A DNA stretch of 64,000 bases, from positions 806,001-870,000 of the forward strand of contig NZ_CP011114.1 in NCBI RefSeq assembly GCF_000993825.1. Reading direction: 5' to 3'. Below the pieces are notes generated by a model. That model did not search any database and had not been told where the DNA came from. It was given only the letters and a program-made list of their open reading frames with translations. The DNA comes from Paenibacillus durus ATCC 35681. Its GTDB lineage: Bacteria > Bacillota > Bacilli > Paenibacillales > Paenibacillaceae. Of this stretch, positions 16,838-24,926 are shown piece by piece. A program made the position numbers and the translations under genes. Within the stretch, counting starts at the first letter, position 1. The number at the start of each line of letters is the position of its first letter.

Positions 16838-17794
16838 ATGGAAAATGACCGGGCTTCAATAAATATGCATCCTGTTCTCGAAAGATCTTCCAAGCTGGAA
16901 AGGGGATCAAGTGTGAAGAGATGGATAACCTCGCAATGGATGCAGCAAGCCTTTTTTATTGGTCCGGCAATATTATTCTACTCCATCGTCATTGCAATCC
17001 CGTTCTTTTTCGGCATTTATTATTCGATGACAAGCTGGGATGGTGTATCCGGCAATGCGGTTTGGGTCGGATTAAACAATTTTTCAACGATTTTTTTAAA
17101 GGATCCGGAATTTGGCCAGTCGTTCTGGTTCACCACCCGGTTTACCTTAACCGCAGTAATTCTGAACAATGTAATCGGATTTGCTCTGGCTTATCTGCTG
17201 TCGTTGCCGCTGAAAAGCCGGAGTGCGATCCGAACGATCTTTTTTCTGCCAAATGTGTTAGGTGGACTTGTTCTTGGATTTATCTGGCAGTTCATACTGG
17301 TACAAGGCTTTCCCGGCATTGGAAAACTCACGAACTTGTCTTTCTTTACTCTCCCCTGGCTGGGAACCGAAGCTACGGCATACTGGGCCCTTATCATCGT
17401 AAGCGTGTGGCAGGGAGCGGGTTACCTGATGGTTATCTATATTGCGGGCCTGGCGAACGTGCCAAAGGATCTGATTGAAGCTTCTGTAATTGACGGGGCG
17501 GGCAAGTGGCAAATTCTGAAGAATATTATCATTCCGCTGATTATGCCGACTGTGACGGTATGTTTGTTTATCTCCATTTCGTGGACATTCAAAATGTTTG
17601 ACTTGAACTACTCTCTGACCAGCGGAGGGCCTTACGGTTCCACCGAATCCGTTGCAATGAACATTTATAATGAAGCATTCGGGAATAACCGTTATGGCTT
17701 AGGTACGGCAAAGGCGCTGATCTTCTTCGTGGCCGTCACCTTTATCACTTTGATTCAGGTCAAGCTTACGAAAAGCCGGGAGGTGGAAATGTAA
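16838..17794 (+). CDS. Sugar-type ABC transporter permease (MalF/UgpA-like)
   Basis: 318 residues from the ATG at 16838, eight bases after GGAGGAG. Six membrane segments are visible, the first at about residues 35-60; the cytoplasmic EAA loop reads LIEASVIDGAGKWQILKNIIIPLIMPT. Family: carbohydrate uptake transporter-1 inner-membrane subunit. It overlaps the next permease by one base (TAATG), and the solute-binding protein follows, completing a binding-protein and two-permease importer; the ATPase is missing locally, as is usual in Bacillota where MsmX-like ATPases serve many importers. Its position beside a GH3 glucosidase cluster suggests a glycoside substrate. Confidence 0.9.
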   Translation: MENDRASINMHPVLERSSKLERGSSVKRWITSQWMQQAFFIGPAILFYSIVIAIPFFFGIYYSMTSWDGVSGNAVWVGLNNFSTIFLKDPEFGQSFWFTTRFTLTAVILNNVIGFALAYLLSLPLKSRSAIRTIFFLPNVLGGLVLGFIWQFILVQGFPGIGKLTNLSFFTLPWLGTEATAYWALIIVSVWQGAGYLMVIYIAGLANVPKDLIEASVIDGAGKWQILKNIIIPLIMPTVTVCLFISISWTFKMFDLNYSLTSGGPYGSTESVAMNIYNEAFGNNRYGLGTAKALIFFVAVTFITLIQVKLTKSREVEM

Positions 17795-18627
17795 TGATCG
17801 GAAGATCGTATTCATTCAAATGGTTTGGCATCGAGCTGCTGGCATTCCTGCTGGCGCTGGTGTTTCTCTCTCCGTTCTATTTTGTCATCGTTAACTCGTT
17901 TAAAAGCTTCGCGGAGCTGCTCACGGACACAGCGGGTCTTCCGGGGGTCCTGCATGTTGAAAACTATCTGAATGCCTGGAAAGCATTGAACTACCCTCAG
18001 GCTTTTAAAAATACGCTAATTATTACCATTTTCAGTAATTTGGGCTTGATTATTATTTCTTCTATGGCTGCGTACCGCCTGGTCCGCAATAAGAGCCGGA
18101 TGAATCGCATCTTGTTCTCCATGTTCATGCTGGCGATGGTCATTCCTTTTCAGTCGATTATGATTCCGATGGTGAAGATGTTTGGCTGGGTTAACCTGAT
18201 GAACACTTTTACCGGAGTGGTGATTGCTTACATGGGGATGGGGGTTTCCTTTACGCTGTTTCTGTTCAGCAGCTTCATTATAGCGATACCCAAAGAAATT
18301 GAAGAATCGGCGGTTGTTGACGGCTGTACGCCTTACGGCACCTTCTTTCGAATCATCGTTCCGCTGCTGAAGCCGATGACCGTTACCGTTCTCGTGCTTA
18401 ACAGCTTGTGGATTTGGAATGATTTCCTGCTGCCGATGCTTGTGCTGCAAAAACCTGGTCTTCAAACGATACAGACAGCCACCAGTTCCTTGTTCGGACA
18501 ATACATGACCCAATGGGATTTAGCGCTTGCGGTACTGGTTATGGGGATGGTCCCTGTCATGATCCTGTTCTTTATGGCGCAGCGTCATGTCATCCAGGGC
18601 ATTGCCGATGGAGCGGTAAAAGGATAA
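17794..18627 (+). CDS. Sugar-type ABC transporter permease (MalG/UgpE-like)
   Basis: 277 residues with six hydrophobic segments. The EAA motif, KEIEESAVVDGCTPYGTFFRIIVPLLKP, lies at about residues 167-195, where it docks the ATPase. The start codon ATG shares a base with the stop codon of the preceding permease. The C-terminal RHVIQGIADGAVKG is the standard ending of this family. It forms the transmembrane channel with the preceding permease; substrate as discussed for the binding protein. Confidence 0.9.
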   Translation: MIGRSYSFKWFGIELLAFLLALVFLSPFYFVIVNSFKSFAELLTDTAGLPGVLHVENYLNAWKALNYPQAFKNTLIITIFSNLGLIIISSMAAYRLVRNKSRMNRILFSMFMLAMVIPFQSIMIPMVKMFGWVNLMNTFTGVVIAYMGMGVSFTLFLFSSFIIAIPKEIEESAVVDGCTPYGTFFRIIVPLLKPMTVTVLVLNSLWIWNDFLLPMLVLQKPGLQTIQTATSSLFGQYMTQWDLALAVLVMGMVPVMILFFMAQRHVIQGIADGAVKG

Positions 18628-18712
18628 CCGCTTGTAAAATGTGAGTGTCATCCGACACCTTCATATATGCATCGTAACGAGAAAAAACAATTACAGGAGG
18701 GTTTAACAGATT

Positions 18713-20014
18713 ATGAAGCGTTCGTTCATCATTTCATGCGTCCTAGTGTTGATGTGTTGCTTGTTGGCCGCTTGCGGGGCCAATTCAAACAGCGGGGCCA
18801 ATACCGGCGCCGATGCTGCCGGTAACGGGGAATCGAACGCGCAGAAGGAAGTTACGATTAAGCTGTTCCAGCAGAAGGTGGAAATAGCCGAACAGCTTAA
18901 AGTATTGAAGGCCGAGTACGAGAAGACCCATCCGGGTGTCAAGATTGAGATTGAGTCTGTTCTGTCCAGCCAATATGGCACAAAACTGAAGGCTAAACTG
19001 GCGGCGAATGAAATGCCGGATATTTTCAATAACGGTGGATACAGCGATATGGATGTGTGGGCCGATCATCTTGAGGATCTGACGGATCAGCCTTGGGTGA
19101 GTGATGCTGTCGATTCCGCCAAGGCGCCGATGATGAAAGACGGCAAGCTGTACGGCTTCCCGTTGTCGCTGGAAGGGTCCGGACTTGTCTACAATAAAGA
19201 AATGTTCGCCAAAGCCGGAATTACCGAGCTGCCGAAGACGCTGTCCGAACTGGAAGAAGCGAGCACCAAGCTTAAAGCGCAAGGCTTTACGCCGTTTGTA
19301 AATGACTACGCCAGCGTATGGGATCTCGGGATTACAATATTTGATTCCTTTATGGCCAAGGTGCCGGATACGGATAAATTTATCGCGGACCTCAATAGCG
19401 GGGCGGCAACGTTTGCAGGCAACGATGTGTTCAAGGGGCTGCCGAAATATCTCGATATTGCAATGAAGTATGGCAATGCCAATCCGTTGACCACGGACTA
19501 CAACACGTCGATGACCTTGTTCGCCACCGGCCAGGGAGCCATGATTCCGGCGGGCAACTGGATTCAGCCGCTTATTGATAAAATCAATCCGAATATCCAG
19601 GCCGGACTAATGCCGATGCCGGTCAGCGATGATGCGGATTTTAACAAAAATGCGGTATTTACTTCGCCTACCATTTGGGTAGTGAATAAAAATTCACCGG
19701 TTAAGGAGCAGGCGAAGGAATTTTTGAACTGGCTCGTTACGTCCGATATTGGAAAACAATATGTAGCCAAGGAATTCAAGCTGGTTCCCGCTTTCAAGAG
19801 TATTAAGGCCGACCCGGCTGATGTGGGAAGTATCGGCGATGATCTGACGAAGTTTTCGGAGGAAGGAAATTCACTTCCGATGCAAGCGTCGAAAATGCCT
19901 GAAGGTCTATACACGGAAATTGCGCAGTCGATGCAGAAATACGTGGCCGGAAAATCGACTCCCGATCAAATGCTGGCCGAATTCCAGGCCTCCTGGAACA
20001 AGCTGAAAAAATAG
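18713..20014 (+). CDS. Extracellular solute-binding lipoprotein of sugar ABC importer
   Basis: 433 residues. The signal peptide ends in the lipobox LLAAC with lipidated cysteine 21, followed by a Gly/Ala/Asn-rich linker. The mature part has the two-lobed bacterial family-1 solute-binding fold (KLKAQGFTPFVNDYASVWD, GQGAMIPAGNWIQPLI). Family members bind oligosaccharides or glycosides outside the cell. It is the third gene of the importer and is followed by a hairpin at 20031. No sugar specificity can be read from the sequence. Confidence 0.92.
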   Translation: MKRSFIISCVLVLMCCLLAACGANSNSGANTGADAAGNGESNAQKEVTIKLFQQKVEIAEQLKVLKAEYEKTHPGVKIEIESVLSSQYGTKLKAKLAANEMPDIFNNGGYSDMDVWADHLEDLTDQPWVSDAVDSAKAPMMKDGKLYGFPLSLEGSGLVYNKEMFAKAGITELPKTLSELEEASTKLKAQGFTPFVNDYASVWDLGITIFDSFMAKVPDTDKFIADLNSGAATFAGNDVFKGLPKYLDIAMKYGNANPLTTDYNTSMTLFATGQGAMIPAGNWIQPLIDKINPNIQAGLMPMPVSDDADFNKNAVFTSPTIWVVNKNSPVKEQAKEFLNWLVTSDIGKQYVAKEFKLVPAFKSIKADPADVGSIGDDLTKFSEEGNSLPMQASKMPEGLYTEIAQSMQKYVAGKSTPDQMLAEFQASWNKLKK

Positions 20015-20030
20015 TTTTATAAAACATAAG

Positions 20031-20066
20031 GCTGGAGCATCCAAGATTGTAAGGGATGCTCCAGCT
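20031..20066 (+). terminator. Terminator-like hairpin after ABC importer
   Basis: Perfect arms GCTGGAGCATCC (20031-20042) and GGATGCTCCAGC (20054-20065). The following tail is only weakly T-rich, so it may stabilise the message rather than fully terminate. Confidence 0.7.
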
Positions 20067-20142
20067 CTATACCAGAAGATGAAAAAATGCCGGATTATAT
20101 CTAACATTCATCAACTTTATCGGAACATAAGCAATTGATATT

Positions 20143-20195
20143 TAACAATATATATTATATATAATATAGTTTTTTTAGGGACAGGAAACCGAACC
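20143..20195. promoter_or_regulatory. Shared palindrome and CAGGAAACC element before second GntR gene
   Basis: 20143-20167 repeats the 16589 block with one base change and contains the ATTATATATAAT palindrome (20154-20165). CAGGAAACCGAACC (20182-20195) repeats the 16695 element. Probably a shared operator and promoter-proximal element linking the GntR gene and the importer. Confidence 0.6.
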
Positions 20196-20219
20196 CGGAC
20201 AGGCAAGGAGTGAATACAA

Positions 20220-20912
20220 ATGACGCAGCAGCCCGACAAGCTAGTTAAAGAAACAACAACCATGGCCGTTTATAAAAGATTGTTTGACTACGTAATGAGC
20301 GGCCAGTTTGAACCGGGCATATGGATCAGGGAGCGCCAGCTCAAGGAGATGCTTGGTGTCAGCAGCACACCGATCAGGGAAGCGCTGAGAATGCTTGTAC
20401 AGGAGCAGGTGCTTGAATTGGTTCCCCATCACGGCGTCCGTATCAAAGAATACTCTACGAAAGAAATTCAGGATTATTACGAGCTTCGAGCCGAGCTCGA
20501 AGGCCTGGCTGCGGAGCTCGCGGCCGAGCGGGGAAGCAAGCTTATGTTCGGCAAGATGGAGGAGATTCTCTACCTGCACCGGACCTTTGAGACGGAACGC
20601 TCGGATGAAGCGATTGTGCTAAATAACCAGTTCCATGATCTCATTGTGGAGGCCAGCGGAAATCTCTCATTAAAAAATACGCTCCAGCATTTAAGAGTGG
20701 GGATTAACTGGATTCAAGTCATGGCATGGAGCCGCAATAAGGACCGGCATTTCAGCACCTTCCATCAGCACCAGGGCATTCTGGATGCGTTGACGGCCCG
20801 GAACCCGAAGCTGGCCCGTTACCGGATGCAGGAGCATGTATGGGATTCCATTAAACTCATTATAGAGCCGCCAGGCACGCTGCAAATGGCAGGAGAACTT
20901 CGAAAAAGTTAA
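20220..20912 (+). CDS. GntR-family regulator, FadR/FCD type (paralogue 2)
   Basis: 230 residues; ATG after CAAGGAG. Winged helix at the N-terminus (LKEMLGVSSTPIREALRMLVQ) and FCD domain with the LNNQFHDLIVEASGN metal-site motif. Strongly similar along its whole length to the regulator at 14819-15523. It starts the transcriptional run that contains the FAD monooxygenase, amidohydrolase and molybdenum-hydroxylase genes, so it is the best candidate for their local regulator. Its own promoter carries the palindrome shared with the ABC importer. Whether the two paralogues bind the same effector is unknown. Confidence 0.88.
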   Translation: MTQQPDKLVKETTTMAVYKRLFDYVMSGQFEPGIWIRERQLKEMLGVSSTPIREALRMLVQEQVLELVPHHGVRIKEYSTKEIQDYYELRAELEGLAAELAAERGSKLMFGKMEEILYLHRTFETERSDEAIVLNNQFHDLIVEASGNLSLKNTLQHLRVGINWIQVMAWSRNKDRHFSTFHQHQGILDALTARNPKLARYRMQEHVWDSIKLIIEPPGTLQMAGELRKS

Positions 20913-20946
20913 ACGGATGGTACGGAAGGGAGAGGTGATTGCATCT

Positions 20947-22212
20947 ATGGAGACGCCTAAGAACGAAGTGAAGACAGACGTATGCATTGTTGGAGCCGGT
21001 CCTGCCGGAATGCTGCTCGGCTTGCTGCTCGCCAAACAGGGAATTAACGTGATCGTACTGGAGAAGAATGCGGACTTTCACAGGGAATATCGCGGGGAAA
21101 TTACCCAGCCGCGTTTTGTCCAGATGATGAAGCAGCTTAACCTGCTTGACTATATTGAGAGCCACGACCATGTGAAGATCAATGAAGTGGTTGTATTCCA
21201 CGATCATAAGGAAATCATGCAGCTTTCCTTTGATACCTTAATTGACGAGGAGAGCTACTGTGCCAGACTGACCCAGCCGACAATGCTTGCAGCCCTCTTG
21301 GAGAAGGCCCGGCACTACCCGAACTTTAAGCTGCTGTTTAATACGAAAGTGAAAGACCTGATTAAAGACGGCGATAAAATCATCGGCGTTCATGCGGTGA
21401 GAACAGCAGGGGATTCTACAAACGCGGAGGAGCTGGCAGAGGAAGGGGATTTCGATATTCGCGCGGCGGTAACGGTTGCCGTGGACGGCCGGAATTCAAC
21501 GATGGAAAAGCTCGCCGGCTTCGAACTGGACCTCGACTATTATGTGAATGACCTGCTGTGGTTCTCGTTTGAGAAGCCGGAGTCATGGGACTATAACATT
21601 TACCACTTCTACTTCCAAAAAAACTACAATTATCTCTTCCTTCCCAAGCTGGGCGGACTCATCCAATGCGGAATTTCGCTCACAAGGGGCGAGTTTCAGA
21701 AGATCAAGGAAGAAGGCATTGAAGCCTTCAAAAGCCGGATTCTCGAAGACCTGCCCATTCTTAAACCTTATGTGGAGCCGATGGAAGACTTCAAGTCCTT
21801 TGTTCTGTTGTTATGCAAAATGCGGTATGTCAAGGACTGGGCCAAGGACGGCTGCCTGCTGATCGGCGATGCCGCCCACTGCGTCACTCCCTGGGGAGCG
21901 GTTGGCAGCACACTGGCGATGGGGACCGCAATTATTGCGGCGGATGTGATTTATAAAGGGTTCCGTACCGGCGATCTGTCGCTCGAAACGCTGAAGCAGG
22001 TTCAAGCAAGACGAAAGGATGAAGTGAAGATGATCCAGAATCTTCAGGTAACCCTGGAAAGATTCCTGACCCGGGAACCTGTCAAGAAGGATCTGGCCCC
22101 TCATATTTTCAGCATTTGCACCAAGCTCCCGGACATCACGGATACGTACAAGCGCCTCTATACGCGGGAGAAGCCGCTGGATATTGATCCTTCGTTCGTT
22201 TTTACCGACTAA
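20947..22212 (+). CDS. FAD-dependent aromatic-ring monooxygenase (PHBH/UbiH fold)
   Basis: 421 residues from the ATG at 20947, after GGGAGAGGTG; the frame is open to an ATG at 20917 that lacks a ribosome site. The FAD-binding Rossmann motif VGAGPAG lies at 15-21 with E39 ending strand 2; the class-A flavoprotein monooxygenase DG motif appears as VAVDGRNS, and the second FAD motif as LIGDAAH. Family: NAD(P)H-dependent hydroxylases of phenols, hydroxypyridines or urate. Neighbouring Mo hydroxylase and amidase genes fit hydroxylation of an already hydroxylated N-heteroaromatic ring. A urate hydroxylase (HpxO-like) role is a weaker alternative given the missing uricase. Confidence 0.85.
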   Translation: METPKNEVKTDVCIVGAGPAGMLLGLLLAKQGINVIVLEKNADFHREYRGEITQPRFVQMMKQLNLLDYIESHDHVKINEVVVFHDHKEIMQLSFDTLIDEESYCARLTQPTMLAALLEKARHYPNFKLLFNTKVKDLIKDGDKIIGVHAVRTAGDSTNAEELAEEGDFDIRAAVTVAVDGRNSTMEKLAGFELDLDYYVNDLLWFSFEKPESWDYNIYHFYFQKNYNYLFLPKLGGLIQCGISLTRGEFQKIKEEGIEAFKSRILEDLPILKPYVEPMEDFKSFVLLLCKMRYVKDWAKDGCLLIGDAAHCVTPWGAVGSTLAMGTAIIAADVIYKGFRTGDLSLETLKQVQARRKDEVKMIQNLQVTLERFLTREPVKKDLAPHIFSICTKLPDITDTYKRLYTREKPLDIDPSFVFTD

Positions 22213-22234
22213 TCGCCGAGAGGGAGAGGCATTT

Positions 22235-23050
22235 ATGTTCATTACAAAATATGACGGGCATCTGCACATTGTCAATCAATACGATCACTCCGTTCAGGCT
22301 GGACAGGTTGCGCGCCGCTGGGGAAATGGGCAGTTCCGGCGTCCGGATCATTTTGAGTCGATGTGTCTCGCCGTTGAGAAGCACGACATCGGCTGGGTCG
22401 AGTCGGACACGAAGGTACTGTTCAACCCGGAAACCGGACAACCCGTTCCGTTCTTAAGCGTCAATCTGCTCCAGCATGTCGAGTTCTACGGCAAGGGATT
22501 TGAGCAGGTCAGGGATGAAGACCCGTATGCCGGACTGCTCGTGGGCATGCACTGGATCGGACTGTACACCAACCGGTTCGGGTATGATCCGTCGTTTACA
22601 TTCAAAATTCCAGGTGAACTGGCTTCGCTTATTGACGAGAATACGATCAGACAGCAGAAGGAATGGGTCGATCTGAAGATGGCCCTGTGGAACCGCGCGG
22701 AGCGAAGAAGCCTGTTCGAAGATAACCTGTGGATGAACTATGAATTGGTACAGATGATGGACCGCTTGTCCCAGTACGTATCTATGCTGACTCAGGATAC
22801 GAAGGAGAAGTGGGTTCTTGGTCCGGTTCGCCAGACGCTTGGTTCCGAGGGTGAAATGATTACGGTTCAGGGGCAGGGGAACGGCGTTGTTGCCGTCGAT
22901 CCGTTCCCGTTCGATTCGGTTGTGGAAACGACCGTGCTGCGGCGCAAAATTCCCGATACCCGCTACGCTTCGCATGAGGAGCTTTACGAAGTGATGGAGA
23001 AGGCCGAGACCGAGGAGGTTGTCTGGAAGCTGGTTCCGGCTGAGACTTGA
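22235..23050 (+). CDS. DUF3891 family protein, function unknown
   Basis: 271 residues from the ATG at 22235, after GAGGGAGAGG. The sequence matches my recollection of the DUF3891 family. It is rich in conserved histidines and acidic residues in its first half: YDHSVQAGQVA near residue 20, EKHDIGWVES near 50 and LVGMHWIGLYTNRFGYD near 104-120. The H-x-x and HD-like pairs resemble a metal-dependent phosphohydrolase or hydrolase site, but I know of no assigned function. It follows the monooxygenase by 22 bases and precedes a hairpin repeat, so it is probably part of the same pathway. Confidence 0.7.
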   Translation: MFITKYDGHLHIVNQYDHSVQAGQVARRWGNGQFRRPDHFESMCLAVEKHDIGWVESDTKVLFNPETGQPVPFLSVNLLQHVEFYGKGFEQVRDEDPYAGLLVGMHWIGLYTNRFGYDPSFTFKIPGELASLIDENTIRQQKEWVDLKMALWNRAERRSLFEDNLWMNYELVQMMDRLSQYVSMLTQDTKEKWVLGPVRQTLGSEGEMITVQGQGNGVVAVDPFPFDSVVETTVLRRKIPDTRYASHEELYEVMEKAETEEVVWKLVPAET

Positions 23051-23101
23051 TCATGGATTCCATACCGGATTACGCATATCGGCATTTTGTAAAATGCCCA
23101 T

Positions 23102-23312
23102 CTATATAAGATGAACTTGAAAATGACATCAGGGTAAGGAGTTGCGAAGGGGAAGTTTGGAACTGTAGGAGCGACAGCGACCGCCTTTGTCTCCGGATTT
23201 CATCCGCGAAGAGCGGTTTAAATCAAGAAATCTGGAGACAACAGCGGCCGGAAGTCCAAACATTCCTCGTAGTTACGACTGATATGTGATGGAAAATCTT
23301 AAGTTCATCTTA
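23102..23312. repeat. MITE-like hairpin repeat, copy 1
   Basis: Bounded by TAAGATGAACTT (23107-23118) and its exact inverse AAGTTCATCTTA (23301-23312). The interior is itself palindromic: GTTTGGA pairs with TCCAAAC, GTCTCCGGATTT with AAATCTGGAGAC, and a CCGC/GCGG helix forms the tip, so the element can fold into one long arm. A second copy with the same ends lies at 63725-63980. It encodes no protein and separates DUF3891 from the DsrE-like gene. Probable non-autonomous mobile element or structured intergenic repeat. Confidence 0.85.
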
Positions 23313-23336
23313 AATAACTAACGGGAGGGAAATGAC

Positions 23337-23708
23337 ATGGCCAAAATTTTAATTCATCTTACGCATGGACCTGAAGCGCCGACTCAGGCCGATCGGGCGT
23401 TTCTTATCGCCAAGACCGCCATTCAGGAAGGACATTTCGTCTCCATGTTTCTTGCAGGGAGCGCCGTTCAGCTTCTGCGTGACGATATCCTGGACAGTGT
23501 GATCGGAGTGGGAGACGGCGTGACGACCGTACGTGAATCCTATGATGCAATTATTGGAGGCGGAGGGGCCATTTATCTCTCCCGGATATCCTGCGGCGCG
23601 CGGGGGATGACGGAGAAGGAGCTGAGTGGCAAGCAGGTCCAGCTTGCAGAACCGAATGTGCTGGTGCGTCTGACCGTCGATCATGACCGGGTTATTACCT
23701 ACGGATAA
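23337..23708 (+). CDS. DsrE-family protein
   Basis: 123 residues with a small alpha/beta fold: AKILIHLTHGPEAPTQADRAFLIAKTAIQEGHFVSMFLAG is the usual DsrE/DsrF-like start. Family members bind or carry sulfur, or act as small subunits of unknown role. The cysteine usually used by sulfur carriers is not in the canonical place; the only cysteine visible is in RISCGARGM near residue 84. ATG after GGAGGG. Twelve bases separate it from the amidohydrolase gene, so they are co-translated. A link to the aromatic pathway is inferred only from position. Confidence 0.75.
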   Translation: MAKILIHLTHGPEAPTQADRAFLIAKTAIQEGHFVSMFLAGSAVQLLRDDILDSVIGVGDGVTTVRESYDAIIGGGGAIYLSRISCGARGMTEKELSGKQVQLAEPNVLVRLTVDHDRVITYG

Positions 23709-23720
23709 GGAGGATTGCTC

Positions 23721-24416
23721 GTGGCGCGAATCTGGGACAACTATCTGGATGAACGGGACAAGAGGGTATATGCAAAGGCCGGTCTAGGCCATGCAATGGG
23801 CATCGGCAGCCGTCCGGCCCTGATTATTGTGGATGTGCAGTACGGATTCACCGGCGATTCACCGGAGAGTATCGAGGAATCCATTCAGAAATACCCGACG
23901 AGCTGCGGGGAAAGCAGCTGGGAAGCGATTACGCATATCAAGGAACTGCTGACGGCCGCAAGACAGGCCGGAATTCCGGTGTTCTTCACGATTATTGAGG
24001 GCAGCAGGTCCGCTCCGAATGACCGGATCGCCATTAAAGGCAACATTTTCGATCACCCCGAGCTGCTTGAAGGCGCAAAGGGAGCGCAGGTGGTCAGCGA
24101 GCTTGAGCCGCAATATGGCGAAATCGTCATCTCCAAAAAGAAGCCGAGCGCGTTCTTCGGAACGCCGCTGATATCATACCTGACGGCCCGCCATGTCGAT
24201 TCGGTCATCGTGACGGGCTGTACGACAAGCGGCTGTGTGCGCGCTTCTGTCATTGATGCTTTTTCCAATAATTTTAAAGTCATTGTCCCGGAGGAATGCG
24301 CGTTTGACCGCGGCATTGCCTCTCATGCAATCAATCTCTTCGATATGCAGCAGAAATATGCGGATGTCGTGCCGGTAGCCGAAGTAATCGCGGAACTGAA
24401 ACCATTGAGCGTTTAA
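23721..24416 (+). CDS. Isochorismatase-fold amidohydrolase (N-carbamoylsarcosine/maleamate amidase type)
   Basis: 231 residues from the GTG at 23721, seven bases after AAGGAGG; a TTG at 23715 is too close to that site. The cysteine-hydrolase triad is visible: D38 in IIVDVQYGF, a lysine in SKKKPSAFFG (about 140) and nucleophile C172 in TGCTTSGCVRAS. The N-terminal IWDNYLDERDKRVY segment is characteristic of the N-carbamoylsarcosine amidohydrolase/NicF (maleamate amidase) branch rather than of nicotinamidases. In nicotinate degradation this branch releases ammonia from maleamate; creatinine degradation is the alternative. The Mo hydroxylase neighbours favour an N-heteroaromatic route. Confidence 0.87.
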   Translation: MARIWDNYLDERDKRVYAKAGLGHAMGIGSRPALIIVDVQYGFTGDSPESIEESIQKYPTSCGESSWEAITHIKELLTAARQAGIPVFFTIIEGSRSAPNDRIAIKGNIFDHPELLEGAKGAQVVSELEPQYGEIVISKKKPSAFFGTPLISYLTARHVDSVIVTGCTTSGCVRASVIDAFSNNFKVIVPEECAFDRGIASHAINLFDMQQKYADVVPVAEVIAELKPLSV

Positions 24417-24470
24417 TAGGACAAGCAGCCGTTTAACCAAAAACTTGGGCAGCAGAAATGGAGGATACTT

Positions 24471-24905
24471 ATGGAGGTTCAAGGTGAAGTAAAGGTGAAA
24501 GCGGGAAAAGAAGCGGTGTGGAAGGCGCTTAACGATCCTGACGTACTGAAAAAGGCCACGCCGGGCTGCAATTCGATTACGGAGACGGAGCCGGATACGT
24601 ACAAGGCCGATATTACGATCGGCATTGCAGCGGTGCGCGGCAGCTATGAGGCGGAGATTAAAATTCTCGACAAGGATGAGCCGGAGAATTACCGCCTTGT
24701 TATGAAGGCGAACAGTCCGGCCGGATTCATCGAAGGCGACGCCCGCGTTGAGCTTCAGTCCGAGAGCGATTCGGTGACGATTATCAAATATGACGGAACG
24801 GCCCAGGTGGGCGGCCTGATTGCCGGAGTGGGCCAGCGCATTCTGTCCGGGATCGGCAAGATGATTGTAAAAGACTTCTTCAAGAAGCTGGCGAAGGAAG
24901 TGTAA
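24471..24905 (+). CDS. CoxG/SRPBCC-family protein (Mo-hydroxylase accessory)
   Basis: 144 residues of SRPBCC (START-like) fold: EVQGEVKVKAGKEAVWKALNDPDVLKKATPGC is the standard beginning of carbon monoxide dehydrogenase subunit G proteins, and the C-terminal helix (GQRILSGIGKMIVKDFFKKL) closes the hydrophobic pocket. CoxG-like genes commonly accompany molybdenum hydroxylases, where they may recruit the enzyme to the membrane or bind hydrophobic ligand. It stands directly before the FAD, 2Fe-2S and Mo subunit genes, 21 bases away. The C-terminal membrane helix of classical CoxG is absent. Confidence 0.88.
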   Translation: MEVQGEVKVKAGKEAVWKALNDPDVLKKATPGCNSITETEPDTYKADITIGIAAVRGSYEAEIKILDKDEPENYRLVMKANSPAGFIEGDARVELQSESDSVTIIKYDGTAQVGGLIAGVGQRILSGIGKMIVKDFFKKLAKEV

Positions 24906-24926
24906 GGAAGGGAGGAGCCGCACACA

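Noticed and set aside
20947..22212. Naming the FAD monooxygenase as urate hydroxylase HpxO
   Set aside because: It sits 14 kb from the urate genes and in a different operon; the fold alone does not decide the substrate.
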